DNA from: Bacteroidales bacterium
GTDB lineage: Bacteria > Bacteroidota > Bacteroidia > Bacteroidales > UBA932
Assembly (NCBI GenBank): GCA_015060385.1
Contig: SUYO01000002.1
Coordinates: 124,001-188,000, forward strand
Direction: 5' to 3'
Length of the DNA: 64,000 bases
The notes under the pieces were generated by a model. The model did no database searches, had not been told where the DNA came from, and saw nothing but the letters and a program-made list of their open reading frames with translations. The position numbers were made by a program, and so were the translations under genes. Shown piece by piece: positions 9,662-19,537 of this stretch (position 1 is the first letter of the stretch; each line of letters begins with the position of its first letter).

Positions 9662-9712
9662 TTGTTGGCAGGATACCAAAGGGGGCAGGCAGTATAACTC
9701 CTTTGTAGAAAT

Positions 9713-9755
9713 CCTTTTCTATCTGCAAATATACAAAATTCATTCAAAATCAATG
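9713..9755. repeat. 43-bp direct repeat, copy 2
   Basis: Identical to 9145..9187; the two copies flank the second paralog. Confidence 0.95.
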
Positions 9756-9770
9756 AATTTATATGATTTT

Positions 9771-12113
9771 TTACTCCTTCTTCAGCACTTCAGCCGGGTT
9801 TGTGCGCGCAGCGCGGAGCGTCTGCCAGAGGACGGCAAGCAAGGAAGTGCAGACTGTTAATGTAACTGCAATTGCGGTCGGGAGCGCATATGATATGTCC
9901 ATGAATGAATATTCTGTCATGTAGGTCTTCATTACATGTAAGCCAAGCGGTGCACCGAGCAGACAGGCTGTTGCAGTCAGGAACATGTAGGTCCTGATGT
10001 TCCGCAGGGTTTCGCTTCTGACAGTGCCTCCGTGTATCTTGTGGACTGCTATGCTTTTCGTGTTTTCGTTGGCATAGTATGAACTCATTCCAAGCATTCC
10101 CAGGATTGATATGAGTATGGAAATGATGGTAAAAAGCCGTACTGTCTTCATCATTCTGTTCTGCTCGAACATGGCCACATCTCTGAATTCTTCCGGATAG
10201 ACGCAGTTTTCAGGAATGCCATATATTATCGAACCTGGTTCTTCCATGGCCAGTTTTGTGTTAAGGTCTATCAGAGCTTTCTTGACTTCTTTACGGTTAC
10301 CAGACAGTTCCATGATATTATATATAAGTCCCTGAGTATCAGGAGTGATGACGACCAAACGTCCCGGATCGGGAGTTTCCGTCTTTCTTGTTACCAGTAG
10401 GAAGTCTTCTATTATTCCTCCAAAGTGATAGTCTGATCTGCCGGTTATAGCGAATATACTTCCTGCAGGCCCGTTCTGCACATCTTCATATGTCAGTCCG
10501 AGATTATTCATGAGCCGTTCAGATATCCAGACAGACTTAATGAGATCTGTATTGAAATCCTGCTTGACCTGAAAATCCATGATGCGGAAAGCTGTTGTAT
10601 CACATAAAAACACATCGGCCTCTATGAGTTCTCCATCTGAAGTCCTCAGCCATTCCCAAAAACCAGCCTGAATCTGCGAGTTTGCCTTGCCAATACTTTT
10701 GACATATGGTGTATTCAGCAGGGCAGCATCATACTTCTCACCATTGGCATATATGATACCGATATCCATATTATTGAATCCCATGGGCTCATTCGCCCTG
10801 AGCTTCATGTCCGCTTCAAGGCAGCAAGCGATTACAAGCAGGGTAGCAGCCAATGTGTTCTGGACGCATATGAATATCTTACCGAAGATCATCTTGCGTT
10901 TCTTGCGGAATGTACCTTTGGTTACTTCTATCGGCTTGTAACTCATAGCCATCAGCGCTGGAGCCAGACCTGCAAACCCACCTACGGTTACTATCAGCAG
11001 CAGAATAATGACAATGGAATCCAGACCGAGAGAGATGTTAAGTTCCGGCATGTTCATCAGTCTCTTCACCAGTGGAACAGCTGCCCATGCGATCAGAATG
11101 GCAAGGAATGTACATATGCTTGTCATGCTCAGGCTTTCCGTCAGTTGGTCAAGGATGATCTTCTTTCTGTCAGCTCCCACAAGCCTCATAGTCGCAAGAA
11201 CATTGCTTCTCTTGGATGTCTGAGCGAACGACAGGTTTATGTAGTTCAGGATAGCAGAGAGCAGTAAGGTCAAGCTGATTATGACCATGACTGTCAATAT
11301 ACCTTGCAAGTCGCCGCCATTCAGACCATTCTTTTGATACTTCACATATAGATCGTCAAGTCTGTGCGCGAATAGATTCTTGTTCAACATCTGAATGTAT
11401 TCGTCCCACTTTGGGAAATGGTTTCTGATCAGGTCATGAACCTTATCTGATAATTCTTCCTGAGTTATGTGACCGGATGTCCTGACAAATATCTGGTCTG
11501 TAGTTGAAGCTTCATATTCGATAAGTGACTTGCCTGCCTGAGTTTCGGCTGCCACAATCACCTCTGTGTTGAAAATCTCATAAGTATAGTCTTCGATAAT
11601 TCCAATAACAGCCAATATAACTTCAGATTCAGTTGAACGACCCACTATTTTGCAATCTAACGTCTGACCCATCGCTTCCTGAACTCCTCCGAACATAGAT
11701 ACAGCCAGGCTTTCAGTTATGAGTGCATTACCTTCATGTTTCAAGGAACTGATATCTCCTGCAAGAACCTTCTTAGGAAACATGTCAAAGAAACCGTCTG
11801 TTACTGCATAACCAATATGTCCTGAGAGATCTTCACCATTCACGACACGAATATGACCATATGACAGTCCGCAAAACTCCTCAATTTCCGGAATCTCATT
11901 CAAGAATTCGGTCATCACCAATGGTCCATTATAATCCGAATGACAGGCCAGCGAATATATATTCCTATGATCCGGATAGATCCATGTCTTGGTATGGATA
12001 TCCCAAGCAAATATCGCCGTGAATATCACGAACGCCAGCGACACACTCAACCCCACCGCCATGATCGCGGTGTAAAGCTTGTTTCTCGATAGGAATCTCA
12101 GGTAACTTTTCAT
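9771..12113 (-). CDS. ABC transporter permease, FtsX/MacB_PCD family (P7)
   Basis: 780 aa; MKSYLRFLSRNKLYTAIMAVGLSVSLAFV...LWQTLRAARTNPAEVLKKE. Confidence 0.9.
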   Translation of the reverse strand: MKSYLRFLSRNKLYTAIMAVGLSVSLAFVIFTAIFAWDIHTKTWIYPDHRNIYSLACHSDYNGPLVMTEFLNEIPEIEEFCGLSYGHIRVVNGEDLSGHIGYAVTDGFFDMFPKKVLAGDISSLKHEGNALITESLAVSMFGGVQEAMGQTLDCKIVGRSTESEVILAVIGIIEDYTYEIFNTEVIVAAETQAGKSLIEYEASTTDQIFVRTSGHITQEELSDKVHDLIRNHFPKWDEYIQMLNKNLFAHRLDDLYVKYQKNGLNGGDLQGILTVMVIISLTLLLSAILNYINLSFAQTSKRSNVLATMRLVGADRKKIILDQLTESLSMTSICTFLAILIAWAAVPLVKRLMNMPELNISLGLDSIVIILLLIVTVGGFAGLAPALMAMSYKPIEVTKGTFRKKRKMIFGKIFICVQNTLAATLLVIACCLEADMKLRANEPMGFNNMDIGIIYANGEKYDAALLNTPYVKSIGKANSQIQAGFWEWLRTSDGELIEADVFLCDTTAFRIMDFQVKQDFNTDLIKSVWISERLMNNLGLTYEDVQNGPAGSIFAITGRSDYHFGGIIEDFLLVTRKTETPDPGRLVVITPDTQGLIYNIMELSGNRKEVKKALIDLNTKLAMEEPGSIIYGIPENCVYPEEFRDVAMFEQNRMMKTVRLFTIISILISILGMLGMSSYYANENTKSIAVHKIHGGTVRSETLRNIRTYMFLTATACLLGAPLGLHVMKTYMTEYSFMDISYALPTAIAVTLTVCTSLLAVLWQTLRAARTNPAEVLKKE

Positions 12114-12215
12114 GTGTTAGGCTATCTATTTGTTAATCAGTGTTTTAGTTGATTAGCCTGCAACCCCGGGGCGGCAGGCTAATCGGGTAAGTTGTTGACG
12201 TGCAGTGTTTTATCC
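12114..12215 (-). repeat. 102-bp inter-permease spacer P6/P7 with hairpin
   Basis: Contains gattagcctgcaaccccggggcggcaggctaatc. Confidence 0.95.
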
Positions 12216-14528
12216 TCATTCCTTCTTCAGCGCCTCGGCGGGGTTCGTCCTGGCAGCGCGGAGCGTCTGCCACAGTACGGCGAGGATGGCGATCAAGAAG
12301 GACAGGGCGATTGCGGATGCATATATCCAGAATGTATTGCCGATCTTTACAACTTCATTTAAAGATAGATGACTTAACAGGAAGTATATGAGCGGCATGG
12401 CTATGATGTCAGCAATCAGTACTATCTTCATGTAAGCCTTGATGTTATTGACAGTCTCTGTCTCGATTGTTCCGCCAAAGATCTTCCTGATGGCTATCTC
12501 CTGCCTCCTTTCAGACGCAAAGTAAACGCTCATACCCGTGAGTCCCAGCATAGTCATAATTATTACCAGAATCATCATGGTTCTCATGAGGACTACAATA
12601 GCCTTTTCTTCTGAAATGTTGCCTTTGTGAACCTCCATCACATAACTTGAAGCATAGCCGAAATGCATGAGGTCCGTAACTTCCTCTCCGGATATCTTTG
12701 AGTAGGCATCAGCTATAATTCTTCTTGCCGTCTCATGATCCGGAATAGTCTTTATTGCAAGGTGCTTTTGCCAGATGTTTTCTTTTGGAGTGACCAGGAC
12801 AAATGTGATCGCTTCACCAGGGCGGTCGCTCTGTGACGGGAAATCCTGAATCATACCCGCTATATTCGTCGTGCTGAAATTCTCTGTCTGGAGGATCTTA
12901 TCCAGAAGACCGGGGATTTCATCGCATTCCTGTTGTGCCTGCGGAGTCATCCAGATACCACATTTGTTATCACTGTCGGCATGAGACAAGATCTCAAAAC
13001 CGAAGGAGTCGAATGCATCTTCATCGCAGTGAACATATGAATATAAGGAGAATCCCATATCGGAATACTGAACTGCCCCTAGCGTTGCAAATCCAGGGAT
13101 ATTGTGTGTCAGACCGACATTCAGAATCTCTGGCCTTCCTTTCAGGATATCGAGCATACCTTCTGTATTGAATTTTCCGTTTCTCGGTGCGAACCAGAAC
13201 ACATCATCGATATCGCAGTTGTAGTTCACATTGCGTAGCTGGGAGAAGCGAGCCTCCATATATAAAGTGACTGCAATAAGCACAACGGATAGAAGGCTTT
13301 GGAATCCGATGAAGATTCTGCTCATGATCTTTTTGCTGTGGTAGCGGAAATCTCCTTTAGTGATATCCAGAGGAGTGAAACGTGAAGCGATCAGAGCGGG
13401 CGTTATTCCGCAGATGAGACCCGTAATGATTATCAACGCCATGAAAATAATGATGTTGGCTGGTGTCCATGATAAAGCCATGTTGCCGGTTCCGGCTCCG
13501 GTGTTGTTCATGAATGAATTCCATACATCTGAGGTGATGTCACTTAGAAGAAGACCGAAAACAAAGCATATGGCCGTAAAGGTCATGGATTCAAGACAGT
13601 ATTTGAAGACGATGTTTCTCTGACTTGCTCCGTTGAGCTTTCTCATGGCCATTTCCTTCGCCCTTTTCGTTGTAAGTGCGACGCTGAGATTTATATAGTT
13701 CAGCAGAGGTATGCTGAAAAGCACGATACAAAGTATTCCCAATATAATGAGCATAGATATCGGATTGCTTTCTATTCCTATGTATGCGGACTCATCTGTA
13801 GTAATCTTATCATACCTGATCAGATCATATGGCGCATTCCTGAAATCCTCTCCCCAGAATTCAATCATGGTATTCTTGACCTTGGCCTTCACCTCATCCA
13901 TGTCTGCAGACGGATTTACCGAGAAGAAGGTCATCGAGCCTCTATGGCCATGTATATTGTCATTATGGCCTGACTTTCTGATGGCCTCATTGTTCATGAG
14001 GATATCGCAGCCGGAAAGCACATTGCTGCCATATTCGTCAAAGACAGCGTTTACAATATATCTGTTCGAGTTGTGATCGATCTCCCTTCCTATCACAGGA
14101 CCGCTCTTAGCCAGATAATCTGCAAATTCCTTTGAAACAGCGATGCTGTTTGGAGTGTCAAGGAAATCGATGCCTCCTTTACTGAACTTTGCTGGGAAGA
14201 AGTAAAAGAAATCCTTGTCCACATAATGGATCTTCCTGTTTGTGTTCTCTATGTCATACCAGGCATTGTTCAGGATCGGGCTGGTCACTTTGTCGATTTC
14301 CGGCACCCTCTCTTTCAGGAAATCTCCGAATCCCGGCGAACTTACCTGCACATAGTCAACACACAGGCTATAAATGTTCTTATAGTTATCATGTCCCTTG
14401 GATATCCGTGCTATATTCGTATAGAAACATATCATCGGTATCACGAACGCCAACGCAAGGCTCAGTCCCACGACCTCGATCGCGGTGTACAGTTTGTTTC
14501 TTGAAAGGAATCTCAGGTAACTTTTCAT
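12216..14528 (-). CDS. ABC transporter permease, FtsX/MacB_PCD family (P6)
   Basis: 770 aa; MKSYLRFLSRNKLYTAIEVVGLSLALAFV...LWQTLRAARTNPAEALKKE. Confidence 0.9.
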   Translation of the reverse strand: MKSYLRFLSRNKLYTAIEVVGLSLALAFVIPMICFYTNIARISKGHDNYKNIYSLCVDYVQVSSPGFGDFLKERVPEIDKVTSPILNNAWYDIENTNRKIHYVDKDFFYFFPAKFSKGGIDFLDTPNSIAVSKEFADYLAKSGPVIGREIDHNSNRYIVNAVFDEYGSNVLSGCDILMNNEAIRKSGHNDNIHGHRGSMTFFSVNPSADMDEVKAKVKNTMIEFWGEDFRNAPYDLIRYDKITTDESAYIGIESNPISMLIILGILCIVLFSIPLLNYINLSVALTTKRAKEMAMRKLNGASQRNIVFKYCLESMTFTAICFVFGLLLSDITSDVWNSFMNNTGAGTGNMALSWTPANIIIFMALIIITGLICGITPALIASRFTPLDITKGDFRYHSKKIMSRIFIGFQSLLSVVLIAVTLYMEARFSQLRNVNYNCDIDDVFWFAPRNGKFNTEGMLDILKGRPEILNVGLTHNIPGFATLGAVQYSDMGFSLYSYVHCDEDAFDSFGFEILSHADSDNKCGIWMTPQAQQECDEIPGLLDKILQTENFSTTNIAGMIQDFPSQSDRPGEAITFVLVTPKENIWQKHLAIKTIPDHETARRIIADAYSKISGEEVTDLMHFGYASSYVMEVHKGNISEEKAIVVLMRTMMILVIIMTMLGLTGMSVYFASERRQEIAIRKIFGGTIETETVNNIKAYMKIVLIADIIAMPLIYFLLSHLSLNEVVKIGNTFWIYASAIALSFLIAILAVLWQTLRAARTNPAEALKKE

Positions 14529-14630
14529 ATATTAGGCTATCTGTTTGTTAATCAGTATTTTAGTTGATTAGCCTGCAGCCCCGGGGCGGCAGGCTAATCG
14601 GGTAAGTTGTTGACGTGCAGTGTTTTATCC
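14529..14630 (-). repeat. 102-bp inter-permease spacer P5/P6 with hairpin
   Basis: Near-identical to 12114..12215. Confidence 0.95.
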
Positions 14631-16994
14631 TCACTCCTTCTTCAGCGCCTCGACAGGGTTCTCCGAAGCAGCGGAATAGCTGCGTAGGAGAACGACTGCG
14701 GCGGTAAGTGCAGTTATGATCAGGTAGGCAAGCAGGAATATCCAGACGGACATGTCTGTGTGGTATGCGAAGCGCGACAGCCACATGTTCATGATCACTA
14801 CACTCATAGGTACAGCCAGAAGGAATCCGATGCTGCTGACAATGACATATTTGCCGAGCAGTGACTTGATTATCTCCCATGTTGTCGCTCCGTTTACCTT
14901 CCTGATGGCGATCTCCCTCCTCATTATCTGGGTTTCGAAATAGACGATCCCAAGTACACCGATAAGTGCGATAAGAAGGCAGAGGATTGAAGAACTGTTG
15001 ATCAGTCTGCTCTGACCGATCTCCTTACGGTACATGTTCTCTATGTCGTCTTTGAGATACGTGGATGTAACAGAAATTTCATCTCCATTCGCTCCACTGC
15101 TGCTGACCAGGTCTCTGAGGGATTTTTCAATCCATTTGACTGTCTCAGAGATATCATCACTTCTGAACTTGAAGAACATGTCTGCACAATTCAGATTGTC
15201 GATATGATAAATCATAGGTTCACGCTCGTGCATCATAGGCCTTGCATTGAAATCTTCAACAACACCGATGATCTCGTATTCCTGCCTGTACATGCTCATG
15301 ATTTTATTACCTATCTGGTAATCCGGATAAGTAGCGGCAAATGTTTCATTGATCACTGCAACCCCGAATTCCCCTTTATTAGGAAACCTTCCGTCCACCA
15401 GCTTGAAATCGAAAAAGTCAAAATAGTTGTCATATCCGCTTCTGAAACTGTACCATACCGGCTCATTGTCCTTGGACATGAGTTCTGAACGGGATGAAAG
15501 TCCTTCGGACATCGGAGAATCTCCGCATGTCACATCAATGATTTCAGGATTCTTCATGAATTCATCAAAACACCTGTGCCAGCGGTACCAAAGATTGACA
15601 TTTACTCGTACGACATTCTCCGAAATGAATCCGTTGTCCTCCTGCATCATGTAGTCAGTCTGCCGGCTGATCATCAGCCCGCAGATCAGGAATACGCATG
15701 AAAGCACGAACTGCGAGACCATGCTGATTCTTCGGAAAGCCGTACCTTTCCCCGAAATCGCAAAATCGCCTTTCAGGACCATGCCGGGCTCGAACGACGT
15801 GCTGTATAAGGCAGAGACGAGCCCGCCCGCAAGTGCCGCAACAAGAGCGACAGTGAGGCCGATGGCAATCGCAGGAACATTGTCGCCGACAGCCAGCGAG
15901 CAGCAGCTGAAAGATGCGAACTGCGAGCCGGCAACAGCTTCCATAAGACCGAGGGCAATTCCGAATGATACGAGACAAATAATGAAATTGTTCTTCAGCT
16001 GAACAAGTATAAGTCGTCCTCTACTTGCTCCATACACCTTCTCTACATTTATCTCATTGATTGTGAATGGAATCGAAGCGATAGCAAAGTTGATGTAGTT
16101 GAAGACTGCAATCAGTAGGAAAAGTATGGAGATGGAGAGAAGGACCAGAGTCTGTGTACTGTCTGCATATGGCTTTACTCCAGGTCTTATGTCATCCGAG
16201 TAGTGAATATCGGACAGAGACGTCAGGCGCAGGTTAGGATATATGTCCTTTTCATATTTTTCTCCCATGCCGGCAGCAACCGCATCGTCATGAACCAGAT
16301 TCCTGAAAGTCATCCTGATGCTTTCCAGCACATCTTCTGCACGCGCCCCATCCCTCAGGCGGAAAAATCCGCAATGTAAGCTGTAATTCGGCATACTCAG
16401 GTCGTCGTCTCCTTCATTGACAAGAAGGCCGTTGATGACACTGCAATTCTCCGGCAGAGTCTTATATACACCGACTATCTTATATTCATTGATATTGAAC
16501 TCAGTAGTCAAATGTTCGCCGACAGGACTTCTGTCGCCAAAGATCGTCTTTGCATGATTCTCAGAAATCAGAGCAGCGTTCTTTACATTATACTCATCCA
16601 GCGTTCCGTCAACGATCTCAATACTGAATACATTCGGGAATGAAGAGTCCGTCTCGACCTGAGCTATCTCATGTTTCCTTACTGTGCCGTCAACATCAGA
16701 ATAAACGGTCTCCAGTTCAAGACCTCGAATATCCTTATAGTCACATGCGACTTCTATATCAGGAGAACATGCTTCGAATGCTTCGATATACGGCCTGCTG
16801 ATTCCCTGAGAATATGTGTAATCATCAACATCATAAACGACAGGCATCTCGAATCTGTATATGTTCTTGTAATCCTCGAAATTACTGTTGAACCGGTAGT
16901 CATGCCAAACCTGTGCAAACAGTGCCAGAAACACCATCAGCGACACACTCATTCCGATGATGTTCAATACCATGCTTATTCTTGTCTTTCTCAT
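14631..16994 (-). CDS. ABC transporter permease, FtsX/MacB_PCD family, second subfamily (P5)
   Basis: 787 aa; MRKTRISMVLNIIGMSVSLMVFLALFA...SENPVEALKKE; FETQIMRREIAIRKVNGAT resembles P2. Confidence 0.88.
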   Translation of the reverse strand: MRKTRISMVLNIIGMSVSLMVFLALFAQVWHDYRFNSNFEDYKNIYRFEMPVVYDVDDYTYSQGISRPYIEAFEACSPDIEVACDYKDIRGLELETVYSDVDGTVRKHEIAQVETDSSFPNVFSIEIVDGTLDEYNVKNAALISENHAKTIFGDRSPVGEHLTTEFNINEYKIVGVYKTLPENCSVINGLLVNEGDDDLSMPNYSLHCGFFRLRDGARAEDVLESIRMTFRNLVHDDAVAAGMGEKYEKDIYPNLRLTSLSDIHYSDDIRPGVKPYADSTQTLVLLSISILFLLIAVFNYINFAIASIPFTINEINVEKVYGASRGRLILVQLKNNFIICLVSFGIALGLMEAVAGSQFASFSCCSLAVGDNVPAIAIGLTVALVAALAGGLVSALYSTSFEPGMVLKGDFAISGKGTAFRRISMVSQFVLSCVFLICGLMISRQTDYMMQEDNGFISENVVRVNVNLWYRWHRCFDEFMKNPEIIDVTCGDSPMSEGLSSRSELMSKDNEPVWYSFRSGYDNYFDFFDFKLVDGRFPNKGEFGVAVINETFAATYPDYQIGNKIMSMYRQEYEIIGVVEDFNARPMMHEREPMIYHIDNLNCADMFFKFRSDDISETVKWIEKSLRDLVSSSGANGDEISVTSTYLKDDIENMYRKEIGQSRLINSSSILCLLIALIGVLGIVYFETQIMRREIAIRKVNGATTWEIIKSLLGKYVIVSSIGFLLAVPMSVVIMNMWLSRFAYHTDMSVWIFLLAYLIITALTAAVVLLRSYSAASENPVEALKKE

Positions 16995-17056
16995 AGATCT
17001 TCGTTCTTTGGTGATACCTTCTCTCTAATCTTCAAAATTCTCAGGTAACTTTTCAT
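16991..17056 (-). CDS. 21-aa leader ORF MKSYLRILKIREKVSPKNEDL, stop overlapping the P5 start (ATGA)
   Basis: Minus-strand reading from ATG at 17056; begins with the MKSYLR codons of the other permeases; TGA at 16993..16991 overlaps ATG at 16994..16992. Confidence 0.5.
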   Translation of the reverse strand: MKSYLRILKIREKVSPKNEDL

Positions 17057-17158
17057 AAATTGTGTTATCTACTTATTAATCAGTGTCTTAGCTGATTAGC
17101 CTGCAACCCCGGGGCGGCAGGCTAATCGGGTAAGTTGTTGACGTGCAGTGTTTTATCC
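17057..17158 (-). repeat. 102-bp inter-permease spacer P4/P5-leader with hairpin
   Basis: Near-identical to the other spacers; 102 bp when measured to the leader ATG. Confidence 0.95.
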
Positions 17159-19435
17159 TCACTCCTTCTTCAACGCCTCGGCCGGGTTGGTGCGGGCGGC
17201 GCGGAGCGTCTGCCAGAGTACGGAGGCGATGGAAATCGCGAAGGACAATAAGACCGAAGCCACATATATCCACCAGACATTTTGCGGTACCGATCCAAGT
17301 GCGATAAAGAACTGCCGGACTAGTTCAGCTACACATATTCCCAGCACAGAAGCGATTCCCGTCATGATCAGGTAGAACCGGAGGTTTCGGATAATTTCAC
17401 CATTTTCCGTCGCTCCGAATATTCTCCTGACCGCGATCTCGTTCTTCCGTTCATTCATGAAATGCATGCTCATTCCGATGAGTCCCATCATGGACATGAT
17501 CACGACCAGCACCATCACTATTCCGATCATCTCGATGATCATTCTGAAAGGTGCAGTTGTTTCCTCGAATATGTCGAGAACATATTTTGCCTTTTCCATA
17601 CCGGTGATGTCGCCATCCGGAGCGATCTTGTTCATCTGCGCTTCGTTGAACAGGGACTGTACCAGCTCACGGCCTTTCTTATGATCTCCTGCAATCTTGA
17701 AGACAACAGAGGTCCTTATGGTCTGCTCCTTGACGGATGCAACTGTCAGACATGGACCACCTCCCTCAAGCGGAGCCATACCCGGAAAGTCATTGACGAT
17801 GCCTGCAATATGGTCCGTTACTGTAGATTTGTACAGATGATCAAGGACGCGTGGATCTTTCTCTATGAACGATTGCGTGAATGGAGTCAGCCACAGGCCA
17901 TTGAAATCATTGCCGTTCTGCTGGATGATTTCGAATCCCAATGTCTCGAATCCGCTTCGGTCGCATTCGATGTGGCTGAAAAGATATTGAGGGGTGTCCG
18001 GAATGTTGATGACACCGCTCAACCCCTGGGCCGGAACCTGAGCGGCACGGCCGCATGATATAATTTCAGGGTATTCAGCTGCTTTTGACAGCATTATCGC
18101 TGCATTTTCAGGGGTTACCCGCATATAAACCACATCTTCGATGTCGCAATTGAAATCAACCTTCATGGCATCCCTGTGACATTTGTCGGCCATCAGCACG
18201 ACGGACAGCAGGACAACCGAAAGAACCGTCTGAAAGCTGATGAAGAATTTTGAAAGCCTTCTTTTGCTGTGTAGCCTGAAATCACCTTTGGTAATGTCCA
18301 GCGGACTGAATCTTGATGCCATCAGGGATGGGGCCAGACCGGCAGCAATTGAGGTGATGAGAATGATCGATGCGGATATCGTGATGGTCCTGATGTTCCA
18401 GATCGGCTCGATTGAAAAGTCTGTGAATCCGTTCATTGCAAGCAATCCTTTGATGAACTGACCGATATATCCGCTCATCAGATATCCGAGTACAAAACAT
18501 ACAGTCGTAAATGCCAATGATTCGCACAGACTACTGATTATCAAGCGCATGCGTGTAGCTCCTACTAGTTTTTTAGTTGCATTCTCCTTTGCTCTGGTAG
18601 TCGAGAGCGCTACGTTCAGGTTGATATAGTTGAGGATGGCAGTAATGAAGATCAGAAGCAGAAGGGCAGCAATCATGCCCATTGAAGCCTGCTGATATTT
18701 CATGAACTGTCCGTAATTCACCATACATGTCGGCAGTTCATCATATCTTACAAGCCCCCTGAAAACCCCGGCCTCCTTGTACTTCAGATATGTTTCGTCT
18801 CCTGCATTGAATGTATCTGCCGCTTCCAGAATACGGTTTTCTATTTCCTTCCTGTCATGTCCATTCCTTATTGATACAAATGTCACTCCGCTGCCAATGC
18901 CTCCGTTTTCACGAAGATCCTTGAATGGAGCAATGTTCTGCAGTATTTCGCATTCCTTCAGGATGTCATTCCTGCTGTTTTTGAAGACAGCGGCTACAGT
19001 ATAATATTTATCCTCTATCTTTACAGCCTTGCCGATAGCCGATCCATCCGCAATCATTGCCGCGAATTTCTCCGATACCGCAATGTTTTCCCTTGAATCC
19101 AGGAATGATTCGTCTCCTTCTACGAACTCGAACGGGAAGAAGTAGAAGAAATCCTTATCAACGATGCTTCTTGGGCCCAGCATAGCGGAAGTAGTCTGTT
19201 CTATTTCCGGGATACTCTCCTTCAGGTAATCACCGAAATTGACTTCTGTATACAGATTACCCATATACGCTACAGCGTATACATCCTCATATCTTTCATG
19301 AGCATGAGATCTTTCATATTTGTCAACGGTGACATTGATCAAAGGAATTACGAACGCCAACGCAAGGCTCAGTCCCACGACCTCGATCGCGGTGTAGAGC
19401 TTGTTTCTCGATAGGAATCTCAGGTAACTTTTCAT
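17159..19435 (-). CDS. ABC transporter permease, FtsX/MacB_PCD family (P4)
   Basis: 758 aa; conserved N- and C-terminal cassettes. Confidence 0.9.
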   Translation of the reverse strand: MKSYLRFLSRNKLYTAIEVVGLSLALAFVIPLINVTVDKYERSHAHERYEDVYAVAYMGNLYTEVNFGDYLKESIPEIEQTTSAMLGPRSIVDKDFFYFFPFEFVEGDESFLDSRENIAVSEKFAAMIADGSAIGKAVKIEDKYYTVAAVFKNSRNDILKECEILQNIAPFKDLRENGGIGSGVTFVSIRNGHDRKEIENRILEAADTFNAGDETYLKYKEAGVFRGLVRYDELPTCMVNYGQFMKYQQASMGMIAALLLLIFITAILNYINLNVALSTTRAKENATKKLVGATRMRLIISSLCESLAFTTVCFVLGYLMSGYIGQFIKGLLAMNGFTDFSIEPIWNIRTITISASIILITSIAAGLAPSLMASRFSPLDITKGDFRLHSKRRLSKFFISFQTVLSVVLLSVVLMADKCHRDAMKVDFNCDIEDVVYMRVTPENAAIMLSKAAEYPEIISCGRAAQVPAQGLSGVINIPDTPQYLFSHIECDRSGFETLGFEIIQQNGNDFNGLWLTPFTQSFIEKDPRVLDHLYKSTVTDHIAGIVNDFPGMAPLEGGGPCLTVASVKEQTIRTSVVFKIAGDHKKGRELVQSLFNEAQMNKIAPDGDITGMEKAKYVLDIFEETTAPFRMIIEMIGIVMVLVVIMSMMGLIGMSMHFMNERKNEIAVRRIFGATENGEIIRNLRFYLIMTGIASVLGICVAELVRQFFIALGSVPQNVWWIYVASVLLSFAISIASVLWQTLRAARTNPAEALKKE

Positions 19436-19537
19436 GTATTAGGCTATCTGTTTGTTAGTCAATGTCTTAGCTGATAAGCCTGCAACCCCGGGGCGGCAGG
19501 CTAATCGGGTAAGTTGTTGACGTGCAGTGTTTTATCC
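19436..19537 (-). repeat. 102-bp inter-permease spacer P3/P4 with hairpin
   Basis: Near-identical spacer, one stem mismatch (gataagcctgc). Confidence 0.95.

Noticed and set aside
9555-9860. 101-aa ORF downstream of the second small gene
   Set aside because: Overlaps the end of that gene in another frame and runs into P7; no independent support.
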